The notes: generated by a model not told the origin, from the letters alone. A stretch of 7,295 bases of DNA from CAWACC01 sp964390695 (GCA_964390695.1 CAYMKI010000149.1:1-7295), one strand, 5' to 3'; counted from the first letter of the stretch, positions 1-6,957 are shown. Translations and numbers: made by a program.

Positions 1-26
1 AAACGAAAGTAGCAATACAAAAAATT

Positions 27-32
27 AAAGGA
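27..32 (+). promoter_or_regulatory. Shine-Dalgarno site of the large helical/HicA-like gene
   Basis: The purine run AAAGGA ends 6 bases before the ATG at 39, a normal spacing for a ribosome binding site. It supports ATG39 as the true start. The 38 bases available upstream are AT-rich, and the promoter, if there is one nearby, lies outside the window. Confidence 0.65.
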
Positions 33-38
33 ATAACG

Positions 39-3000
39 ATGAGTATCAATGAAGGAAATTCAAGCTTGCTAACGACAGCATCCAATATGCCCATTATCAA
101 TTCGGCGAATACGCTTATGGAAAATTCAGCCGCAACTAATGCCTTATCAATCTTTGTGAACAAGGCACTGGATGACTTGAAAAATCTCACGGACACGTAT
201 TTAAAACCAGAAATGGTATCGGATGGCAAGCTCCTACCTCTCTACTGCTTTATCAGCAAGTGCAAGCACGTGCTCAATAAAACGCCTCTTCCAGAGTCCG
301 CTAACGTGTTTTTAAAAGAATTGGAAGAGCGTCTGCCAGCAGAAAGCAAGTTTTCCGATACGGCACTGAAAGTGAGTTCTTGTGCCTCAGAATGCTTTGA
401 GCATAGCCAAGACTTTCATACTATTTACGAAGCAGCTGTAAAAAGCTTAAGAAGTCAGCAGAAATGGCATAGCGAGTTTTTAGTGAGAAGTCTCTTTGTC
501 AGCTGTGCTTTGGCTGATCTGGAAGCTTCTCGAGAAGTATTGAAAAAAGGTATCGAAATAGGGATTGATCTTGTAGATGATAGCAGGTGTTTTTGCGAGA
601 GCGATACATATCAGGCGGTTTATGACTATCATCTCTGCAACTATTTAAATCTCCTCCAGCGTTATTATGGATACCCGATTGCAGATAGCCAAAATTTACC
701 GCATTTATATACACAGATGTGCAAGTATTTGATATCGACCCTAGGAGAAGAAAGAGTCTCATCATCAGAGGAAAAGATTACCACATATAAAAATATTGCT
801 TTTCTCTTATCGCGAAGAGAGTGGTTTTGTTCTCTGGATTACATGACCGCCGTCCATATGTTGGATAAAGCTCAAAGCGAATCCAAGGATATCCTTGAAA
901 AGCAACAGCTGCTATTAAATTCCGTTTCAATTGTTGTAGAGGCTTGTGGAGCAAAGACGAATGTAGATGATGAATTCTTGACAATGATGATGAAAACGCT
1001 TTTTCAATTGAAGGTAGAAGGTAAACTATCAACGAATCAATTTGTTTTGGCTTCATTGCTCCAGGTTAAGATTTTTGAGCTTTTGAATCGATCAAATAGG
1101 CAGAGTGAAAAAGCTATTATAAATATCAAAGAAATACTTAAAGAGGTGGTGAAGAAGGGAATAGGTAATTTGGCTGATACAAATGCTTCTGCGATGAAAA
1201 ATTATATGCAGTGTGAGGTGCTCTATTGTTTTTATGTCTTGTTTCAAGATGATTCAAAAGATGATCTGGAGGCAGTGTATACAAATCTTGATAAACTCTC
1301 AGAAAGTCCTCTTGCAGATGCTGAAATGAAAATTCTGGCTAAAAATTTAAGGGAATTTTTTCCTGTAAATGCTAGACGTGCTCCAAGTAAAGATATGCCC
1401 TTTAAGCTATCTTTGATGATTTGCTTGCGTCATTTACTTCAAAATAACATAGGACGTTTTATATACGCATGGTATGCATGTAAGACGGTGGCAGCACAAG
1501 ATTTTCAGACAGGTTCTTCAAAAAATGAAATCAGCATCCGATGTGAATTTTCCTCTGCTTATATTCAGGCGCAAAGCAATGCAGACAAGGAAGGAATTCT
1601 TTGGAAAGAATTCCTTGAAGGATTTTCGAAAGAAGAACCTAACGGTTCTCTTGAGACGATGGAGACGTTTATAAATCGTATTGGAATCCACCACTACGTG
1701 AAATCTAAAAAATTTTTAGCAAAGCACTATGCCGACCAGAAGCATAATGCGCATATTCGTTTTCATACTCTAAAATACAAAAGAGATGACGTAAATCAAA
1801 CCCTTGATATCTCTTTTGTACCTCAACCGGAGTTAGTGCAAGATATGCTGCGTGAAGGGGTTCAGTATCCTTTTTTTGAACATTTATTAGTAGAACAGGA
1901 GGATGAACAACTCGAAGGTAACGTTCAATTATGCTTAATGGATAATATCAACGTGCCCGGCATTAATTTTAATCACTTGATTCCGAATCGTGTGATTCTA
2001 TTTTCACGTGTCTTTGATCTGATCCAAGACGAATTGGATCAGCAAGAGGGGCAGCTGGCTTATGCAGATATGAGCATGCACCTATTTAGGGTATATATAA
2101 ATCATTTTTATAATAAAAATAGCTTTATAGAGGATTTTTTCTCAGAAGATTTAAGTCATCATAAAAAGCCTGAAAGGCAGAAAATACAAATGCTTCGGCA
2201 TCAAAAGTCTATTTTAGATACAGCCTGCAAGCTGGTGATAGAATTTCATAGGCTTAATCTCAAATGGTTTCCGCATCAGTCTAGCAGTGTAGTCAAAAAA
2301 ACCTTAGATGTTGCGATGCAGGCCTGGAGTATCGGCATGTCTATAGCCAAGGATAATGATGACAAACTGCCTCGGATTGAGGAGACTGTGAATGCATTAA
2401 CACTGCATCAAGGTTACGTGGAATTTATGAAGCATTCTTTTGATTTACAAACGAATGACCTTTATATGAAGACGTTTAAAAGTATGCTTTTTGAATGTTT
2501 GGAGGAACAATCTCACCCCTCTACTTATGCCGAGAAGTTTTATTTAGAACTGCCTACCACATTAAATGAATTCCGGACCCAATACCCTTTGATTGCTTCA
2601 AATAGCAGTGAAATATTTAATTTGTCCGTAGCCCCGCTGCTGTTCAAAAAAGCGGCTTATTTGATGTCCAAGCATAATATTCTCGGGGCTTTGAAAGTCT
2701 ATGCAGAAATGCTAGACATACCAGAGGTTCAAAAAAAACTGAAAGCCAAAAAAACAACAAAAACAGGAGGATTAGCTTTTAGAATTTATAACAATCCTTT
2801 TTTTATTGATCTAAATAAATTGAAAGACGATGACTGGATCAATCCTGAAGCTATACCCTCTTCTAAAATGAAACAAATGGAGTTGGATTTAGAAAAACGC
2901 ATGAAAAGCCAAGAGGCTGGCGTTCCTTCTATACTTCCCACTAGCAACACTTTTCAATCAACCTCCTCGGACAGTTCTGCGTTTGCAGAACCCAGCTCTT

Positions 3001-3575
3001 CTGTTGCGCAGACGCTTTCCTCTTCCGAACAAAGGGAAATCCGAGAAAATGCCAGAAGGCAGATAGAACAGCAAGAAAGGAAAAAAGAAAACAAGCAGCA
3101 AAAGCAGAGAAACGCCTCTTGTTCTTCTGATGTCCTTGAAGACTCTGCGTCGGTGCAATCCGCGACCTCTTCAGCTACAACTGGGCAGATTTTTTTGCTC
3201 AACAGACGCTGGATGAGGATTTATGAAAAACTATGGGAACCCAATAGCACAGACTCAAACGGAGAGGATTGGGCCAACAGGTCTTTCCGTAACGATATCA
3301 ACATGACGCGTCAGGAGTGTTTAAAGTTGATTATTGCGCTCGGCGGCAACTATACTGCAGAAAGGGGGCATGGCAGCCATCTGGTCGCCAAATTGCCTAA
3401 AATAGTGATGAATGGAGTGGATGTTGGCGGCTTGGTGGACTATGAAACCGGTGAGCTGATGATTACCTTGACCAATGAGGAAGTGCTCAAACACTACCAG
3501 ATTCGGCAGCTGAGAAAAATCCTCATCAGCCAAGGGTTCACTCCGGACAGGGTTAAAGCCAAGGGCCAGGAATAG
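39..3575 (+). CDS. Large helical protein of unknown function with a C-terminal HicA-like (YcfA-type) domain
   Basis: I do not recognise this 1178-residue protein as a whole. The first ~45 residues are rich in Ser, Thr and Asn with no hydrophobic core, so there is no Sec signal peptide; this could suit a type III secretion signal, which is inference. Residues ~45-895 look mostly alpha-helical, with amphipathic Leu/Lys/Glu-rich stretches and a TPR-like helix pair near 870-893 (AAYLMSKHNILGALKVYAEM). A basic patch follows at ~898-910. Residues ~967-996 are a Ser-rich linker and ~997-1026 a charged Arg/Glu/Gln/Lys helix. A Trp-containing segment (~1051-1068) leads into residues ~1089-1178, which resemble HicA: an N-terminal helix ending in LGG, the GHGSH motif at 1110-1114 (H1114 at the place of the HicA catalytic histidine), and a final helix HYQIRQLRKIL (1152-1162). 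There is no transmembrane segment. No hicB-like antitoxin gene follows; secA starts 104 bases downstream. The HicA-like call rests on motif pattern only. The domain could instead be an inactive dsRBD-like RNA-binding module. Confidence 0.9.
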   Translation: MSINEGNSSLLTTASNMPIINSANTLMENSAATNALSIFVNKALDDLKNLTDTYLKPEMVSDGKLLPLYCFISKCKHVLNKTPLPESANVFLKELEERLPAESKFSDTALKVSSCASECFEHSQDFHTIYEAAVKSLRSQQKWHSEFLVRSLFVSCALADLEASREVLKKGIEIGIDLVDDSRCFCESDTYQAVYDYHLCNYLNLLQRYYGYPIADSQNLPHLYTQMCKYLISTLGEERVSSSEEKITTYKNIAFLLSRREWFCSLDYMTAVHMLDKAQSESKDILEKQQLLLNSVSIVVEACGAKTNVDDEFLTMMMKTLFQLKVEGKLSTNQFVLASLLQVKIFELLNRSNRQSEKAIINIKEILKEVVKKGIGNLADTNASAMKNYMQCEVLYCFYVLFQDDSKDDLEAVYTNLDKLSESPLADAEMKILAKNLREFFPVNARRAPSKDMPFKLSLMICLRHLLQNNIGRFIYAWYACKTVAAQDFQTGSSKNEISIRCEFSSAYIQAQSNADKEGILWKEFLEGFSKEEPNGSLETMETFINRIGIHHYVKSKKFLAKHYADQKHNAHIRFHTLKYKRDDVNQTLDISFVPQPELVQDMLREGVQYPFFEHLLVEQEDEQLEGNVQLCLMDNINVPGINFNHLIPNRVILFSRVFDLIQDELDQQEGQLAYADMSMHLFRVYINHFYNKNSFIEDFFSEDLSHHKKPERQKIQMLRHQKSILDTACKLVIEFHRLNLKWFPHQSSSVVKKTLDVAMQAWSIGMSIAKDNDDKLPRIEETVNALTLHQGYVEFMKHSFDLQTNDLYMKTFKSMLFECLEEQSHPSTYAEKFYLELPTTLNEFRTQYPLIASNSSEIFNLSVAPLLFKKAAYLMSKHNILGALKVYAEMLDIPEVQKKLKAKKTTKTGGLAFRIYNNPFFIDLNKLKDDDWINPEAIPSSKMKQMELDLEKRMKSQEAGVPSILPTSNTFQSTSSDSSAFAEPSSSVAQTLSSSEQREIRENARRQIEQQERKKENKQQKQRNASCSSDVLEDSASVQSATSSATTGQIFLLNRRWMRIYEKLWEPNSTDSNGEDWANRSFRNDINMTRQECLKLIIALGGNYTAERGHGSHLVAKLPKIVMNGVDVGGLVDYETGELMITLTNEEVLKHYQIRQLRKILISQGFTPDRVKAKGQE
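1591..1616. repeat. 26-bp near-perfect palindrome inside the large gene
   Basis: Two 12-base arms (AAGGAATTCTTT and its exact reverse complement) are separated by only GG at 1603-1604. The palindrome lies within codons for a GILWKEFLE-type peptide. It could extrude as a cruciform or form an AU-rich mRNA hairpin, but a two-base loop must open at least one pair. It may be chance from Lys/Glu/Phe codons. Confidence 0.8.
2019..2042. repeat. Inverted repeat, 9-bp arms with 6-base loop
   Basis: CTGATCCAA (2019-2027) and its exact reverse complement TTGGATCAG (2034-2042) flank GACGAA inside the coding region, where the peptide reads LIQDELDQQ. The mRNA could form a stable hairpin here. No function is evident, and the near-repeated peptide (LIQDELDQ) partly explains it. 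Confidence 0.7.
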
Positions 3576-3578
3576 CAA

Positions 3579-3600
3579 CCATTTAATGCTTTTAAAATGG
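3579..3600 (+). terminator. Weak AT-rich hairpin just after the large gene
   Basis: CCATTT and AAATGG can pair around an AT-rich interior, three bases after the TAG stop. The stem is AT-rich and is not followed by a clean T run (the next bases are ACAAATAATT). It is at best a poor intrinsic terminator, so read-through into secA is possible. Confidence 0.2.
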
Positions 3601-3613
3601 ACAAATAATTCTC

Positions 3614-3643
3614 TTGCTTCTCATTGCATCTTGGTTGTAAAAT
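3614..3643 (+). promoter_or_regulatory. Candidate sigma-70-type promoter for secA
   Basis: TTGCTT (3614-3619) could serve as -35 and TAAAAT (3638-3643) as -10, with an 18-base spacer. The -10 differs from TATAAT at one base; the -35 keeps only the TTG. Transcription would start about 30 bases before the secA ATG. The gap is short and AT-rich, so such matches arise easily by chance. Confidence 0.35.
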
Positions 3644-3666
3644 TTATTGCATATGAGAGAAATATT

Positions 3667-3672
3667 AAAGAG
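3667..3672 (+). promoter_or_regulatory. Shine-Dalgarno-like site of secA
   Basis: AAAGAG lies 7 bases before the ATG at 3680. It is a modest match to the anti-SD complement but well spaced. It supports this start, as does the N-terminal sequence MFGFLKRIFG, which matches the usual beginning of chlamydial SecA. Confidence 0.5.
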
Positions 3673-3679
3673 ATAAATC

Positions 3680-6600
3680 ATGTTTGGATTTCTAAAAAGA
3701 ATTTTTGGTACGGCGCAGGACCGTCAAATTCGCAAGTATTTTAAAATTGTCCAGCAGGTCAATGAGTGGGAAACTCAGTATCAAGCCTTGACGGATGAGC
3801 AAGTGCGAGCTAAAACGGTAGAGTTTAAGGAGCGCATTAAAAAGGGCGAGTCGGTGGATCAGATTCTACCCGAAGCTTTTGCAGTGGTAAAAAATGTTTG
3901 CCGACGCCTGTGCGGAACAGAAGTCCATGTGTCCGGTTATAACCAGCAATGGGATATGGTCCCGTTTGATGTGCAAATTGTCGGAGCTATAGCCCTCCAT
4001 TTTGGTTCTATTGCTGAGATGCAGACCGGCGAGGGCAAGACCTTGACAGCTGTCATGCCGTTGTATTTGAATGCCTTGACCGAGAGGCCGGTGCACTTAG
4101 TGACGGTGAATGATTACCTGGCAAAACGCGACTGCGAATGGGTCGGCAGCGTGCTGCGCTGGCTGGGGCTGACGACGGGATATCTCACCAATGACGTTCC
4201 CACAGAAGACCGCAAAGATGTGTATGCCCGCCATGTGGTTTATGGTACTGCCTCGGAGTTCGGCTTTGATTATCTGCGCGATAACTCCATGGCCACGCGC
4301 AAAGAGGAGCAAGTGCAGCGCGGGTTCTATTATGCCATTGTAGACGAAGTCGATTCTATTTTAATTGACGAATCGCGTACTCCTTTGATCATTTCGGGTC
4401 CCACACCTACCAGCCGTCAAATGTACGAAGATTTGAAAAGCGGAGTTGCAGAACTAGTGCGCTGCCAAAGAGATCTTTGCAACCGATTGGCAACAGAAGC
4501 TCGTAAAGTATTGGAAACAGAGGAAGCGGCGCAAGAGGTAAAAAAGGACAAGAAACAGCAAGAGATCGAAGACCAAGCCCTGCGCAAGCTGTGGCTGGTA
4601 TCAAAAGGCACCCCAAATAATAAAGCCCTCAAGCGGCTGAAGGAAGAGCCGGATGTACGTGCCGGATTAGAGCGCTGGGACCTATATTTCCATGCCGATC
4701 AGAACAAAGAAGAGCGCCAAGCTGCATTGGCAGATTTGTTCATGATCATCGACGAGAAAGCCAACGAGTATGAGCTGACGGATAAAGGTATTCAGGCATG
4801 GCAAGACTATACGGCCGGCATCGGCAAAACTGAAGATTTTGTCATGATGGACCTCAGCCATGAATACATGCTGATAGATCAGGATGCTTCCTTGGATCAA
4901 GCAGCGAAGATGCAAAAGAAGCTGACCGTGCAGGAAGAAGACGCCAAACGCAAAGAACGCGCCCATAATTTGCGTCAACTGTTGCGTGCGCATCTTTTGA
5001 TGGAACGGGATGTTGACTATATCGTTCAAGACGATAAGATCGTGATCATCGATGAAAATACCGGCAGGCCTCAGCCTGGAAGGCGTTTTTCCGATGGTTT
5101 GCATCAGGCTATAGAGGCGAAGGAAGGGGTGTCGATACAAAAAGAGACGCAAACGTATGCCACGATCACCCTGCAAAACTTCTTCCGCATGTATGATAAG
5201 CTCGCCGGTATGACCGGTACGGCCATCACCGAGGCGAACGAATTCAAGCAAATCTATAACATCGATGTTCTCACCATTCCAACGCATAGAAATTGCGTCC
5301 GCAATGATTTCAACGATGAAATTTACATGACCGAACGGGAAAAGTACAATGCCATCCTGAAAGAAGTGCGTGAAATTCATGCACAAGGTCGGCCAATTCT
5401 CATCGGCACAGAATCGGTGGAAATCTCCGAAAAACTGTCGCGTATTTTTAAGCAGAACAAGCTCGAACACACGGTCTTGAATGCCAAGCATCATGAAAAG
5501 GAAGCCGAAATCATAGCGAATGCAGGCAAACGCGCGGCTATTACCATTGCCACCAATATGGCAGGGCGCGGCACCGACATTAAATTGGAAAAAGGCGTCG
5601 CGGAATTAGGGGGACTGTATGTGATGGGTACAACACGCCATCAATCCCGCCGTATCGACCGGCAGCTTAGAGGTCGTTGTGCGCGTCAGGGCGACCCCGG
5701 CTCTTCGAAGTTCTATGTTTCCTTTGAAGACTACCTATTGCGTCTTTTTGCTTCGCCTCGGATGACTGCCGTGATCCAAAAATTCCGTCCGCCTGAAGGC
5801 GAGCCCATATCGGCATCTATATTAAACAAATCCATAGAGACTGCCCAGAAGCGCATTGAACAGCGCAATTACGTCGTACGTAAACATACCTTGGAATATG
5901 ACGATGTGATGAACAAGCAGCGTCAGGAAATATATGGATTTAGGAACGATGTTATCCATGAAGAGAACATCATCCCCTTGGCGATGGAACTTCTAGAACA
6001 AGTGTGCCAATATGAAGCCGAGAAATATTTAAGAAGCCGTTCAGAAGATGGCGGCTGGGATCCGGAAGGCTATCGCCAATGGCTGATCCATCATTTTCCG
6101 GTGTCTTTTGAGGAAGGTTATTTCGACCAGGAATTTGCCGAAGCTGAAGAGTTAGCTAAGCAGGCTTCAGAGAAAATTGTGCAAGCCTTTCAGGAAAAGC
6201 TCGAGCGGGAAAACAGCAAATTTCCTCTGCCGCCAGATGCTGACCAGGAAAAGCGCCAGCGACACAAACCGGCGCATGAAGCTGTGCGCAATCTGATGAT
6301 CAGAAAGATAGACAAACTTTGGCAAGAGCATTTGCTGAATATGGACCACCTGCGCGTCGAAGTGAATATGCGTACGGTTGGTCAAAGAGATCCTCTGACG
6401 GAATTTAAACACGAGGCTTTCGAGCTGTTCCATGAGCTGAGCCGCAACTTGCGCAACGAGATTGCCCAAGATCTGTTTAAATTTGAGTTAGTTGTACGGC
6501 GCATGCCTACGATAGACCAGCTGCTTTCGCTGATGCATATGGAGAAAAACCGCTCTTTTACGGATGAACTCGAGGCGCCCCCGCAAACGCAAGCTCAAGA

Positions 6601-6748
6601 GACATCGGACAACGTAGAAGGAGAGGTAGAGCAGAAGGCTGTACCTATAAGCGTAGGGCCAAAACACAATCGCAATGAGTTGTGCCCATGCGGCAGTGGA
6701 AAAAAATATAAAAAATGCTGCGGCCAGTCCGCCCAGGAGCTGGACTAG
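3680..6748 (+). CDS. secA: Protein translocase subunit SecA (preprotein translocase ATPase)
   Basis: SecA is the peripheral inner-membrane ATPase that drives unfolded preproteins through SecYEG. This 1022-residue protein looks complete. Visible in order: Q-motif region (VPFDVQ, Q99), Walker A QTGEGKT (115-121), Walker B DEVD (222-225), a preprotein cross-linking domain extended by a ~80-residue insert (~260-375), PPXD end VDYIV...GRPQPGRRFSDG (445-473), GMTGTA (510-515), motif V IATNMAGRGTD (623-633), motif VI QLRGRCARQGD (662-672), the scaffold/wing region, the two-helix finger (~871-914), a variable acidic linker (~960-990), and the SEC-C zinc motif CPCGSGKKYKKCC (1002-1014), pattern CxCx8CC. 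The E. coli-type insertion in NBD2 is absent (DIKLEKGVAELGGLYVMG). The fingertip reads RTVGQRD, with Val900 where E. coli has Tyr794. Motifs and insert match chlamydial SecA closely. It follows the large helical gene by 104 bases, probably with its own promoter. Confidence 0.98.
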   Translation: MFGFLKRIFGTAQDRQIRKYFKIVQQVNEWETQYQALTDEQVRAKTVEFKERIKKGESVDQILPEAFAVVKNVCRRLCGTEVHVSGYNQQWDMVPFDVQIVGAIALHFGSIAEMQTGEGKTLTAVMPLYLNALTERPVHLVTVNDYLAKRDCEWVGSVLRWLGLTTGYLTNDVPTEDRKDVYARHVVYGTASEFGFDYLRDNSMATRKEEQVQRGFYYAIVDEVDSILIDESRTPLIISGPTPTSRQMYEDLKSGVAELVRCQRDLCNRLATEARKVLETEEAAQEVKKDKKQQEIEDQALRKLWLVSKGTPNNKALKRLKEEPDVRAGLERWDLYFHADQNKEERQAALADLFMIIDEKANEYELTDKGIQAWQDYTAGIGKTEDFVMMDLSHEYMLIDQDASLDQAAKMQKKLTVQEEDAKRKERAHNLRQLLRAHLLMERDVDYIVQDDKIVIIDENTGRPQPGRRFSDGLHQAIEAKEGVSIQKETQTYATITLQNFFRMYDKLAGMTGTAITEANEFKQIYNIDVLTIPTHRNCVRNDFNDEIYMTEREKYNAILKEVREIHAQGRPILIGTESVEISEKLSRIFKQNKLEHTVLNAKHHEKEAEIIANAGKRAAITIATNMAGRGTDIKLEKGVAELGGLYVMGTTRHQSRRIDRQLRGRCARQGDPGSSKFYVSFEDYLLRLFASPRMTAVIQKFRPPEGEPISASILNKSIETAQKRIEQRNYVVRKHTLEYDDVMNKQRQEIYGFRNDVIHEENIIPLAMELLEQVCQYEAEKYLRSRSEDGGWDPEGYRQWLIHHFPVSFEEGYFDQEFAEAEELAKQASEKIVQAFQEKLERENSKFPLPPDADQEKRQRHKPAHEAVRNLMIRKIDKLWQEHLLNMDHLRVEVNMRTVGQRDPLTEFKHEAFELFHELSRNLRNEIAQDLFKFELVVRRMPTIDQLLSLMHMEKNRSFTDELEAPPQTQAQETSDNVEGEVEQKAVPISVGPKHNRNELCPCGSGKKYKKCCGQSAQELD

Positions 6749-6779
6749 CTGCTGAGTTGTCGCTAGAAATAGATCAACA

Positions 6780-6795
6780 GCCCCTATAAAGGGGC
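6780..6795 (+). terminator. Hairpin 32 bases after secA, possible terminator without a T tract
   Basis: GCCCCT (6780-6785) pairs perfectly with AGGGGC (6790-6795) around the loop ATAA. The position just after secA and the GC-rich stem suit a transcription terminator. The following bases are AAAACACTA rather than a U run, so a classic intrinsic terminator is not shown. It may act as a 3'-end stabilising hairpin instead. Confidence 0.4.
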
Positions 6796-6827
6796 AAAAC
6801 ACTATATGCATAGTTCAGCTCTTATGT

Positions 6828-6846
6828 AGCAGCCTGAAGGGCTGCT
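6828..6846 (+). repeat. Short hairpin, 7-bp stem
   Basis: AGCAGCC (6828-6834) pairs exactly with GGCTGCT (6840-6846) around TGAAG. It is the second hairpin after secA and has no T run. The third hairpin begins one base later. Confidence 0.6.
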
Positions 6847-6847
6847 G

Positions 6848-6865
6848 CACCTTAGCTTGAAGGTG
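6848..6865 (+). repeat. Short hairpin, 6-bp stem
   Basis: CACCTT (6848-6853) pairs exactly with AAGGTG (6860-6865) around AGCTTG. The inner bases CTTAGCTTGA (6851-6860) also match in inverted orientation TCAAGCCTAAG at 7085-7095 with one extra base. The outer borders of the repeat element below are therefore also roughly palindromic. Confidence 0.5.
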
Positions 6866-6869
6866 GAAA

Positions 6870-6880
6870 TTCAGGCACAA
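6870..6880 (+). repeat. Left copy of 11-bp direct repeat TTCAGGCACAA
   Basis: Identical to 7073-7083 and in the same orientation. It lies 9 bases outside the left inverted-repeat arm. It may be a target-site duplication of an inserted element. Confidence 0.75.
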
Positions 6881-6889
6881 TACTAAGAA

Positions 6890-6930
6890 AAAACATGATA
6901 GACAGGATCGCCTTCGGCGGCAGGATAATG
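6890..6930 (+). repeat. Left arm of the 41-nt inverted repeat
   Basis: It runs from AAAACATGATAG to GGCAGGATAATG. It contains a small internal palindrome CGCC-TTC-GGCG flanked by direct CAGGAT repeats, so each arm can also fold alone. The only difference from the right arm is A6902 opposite C7056. Confidence 0.9.
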
Positions 6931-6940
6931 TATTGGGTGA

Positions 6941-6957
6941 TGTAATCTGGTGTAATC
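6941..6957 (+). repeat. Two tandem TGTAATC units with a 10-bp period
   Basis: TGTAATC occurs at 6941-6947 and 6951-6957 within the centre of the element. The ten-base period is about one helical turn, but two copies are too few to argue for a protein-binding array. Confidence 0.5.

Noticed and set aside
1474..1674. 66-codon + strand frame overlapping the large gene
   Set aside because: It is an out-of-frame shadow within a continuous coding frame, with an Arg/Lys-rich, non-protein-like composition.
2954..3202. Two - strand frames with Ser/Cys/Leu-rich translations
   Set aside because: They are mirror images of the Ser-rich linker and Lys/Gln-rich helix. Low-complexity coding DNA readily opens such frames.
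4682..5494. Long open frame of 270 codons on the - strand opposite secA
   Set aside because: It lies entirely inside the well-conserved secA frame and has no supporting ribosome site or recognisable protein features. Long antisense frames are common opposite moderately GC-rich conserved genes.
3680..6748. SecA2 or accessory SecA instead of the housekeeping SecA
   Set aside because: It is full length with all ATPase motifs, finger and SEC-C tail, and closely follows the single canonical chlamydial SecA.
6895..6945. Mini-ORFs starting MI(D/G)RIAFGGRIM inward from both arms of the inverted repeat
   Set aside because: The similarity follows automatically from the inverted repeat. They reach only about 16 and 22 codons and have no Shine-Dalgarno site.
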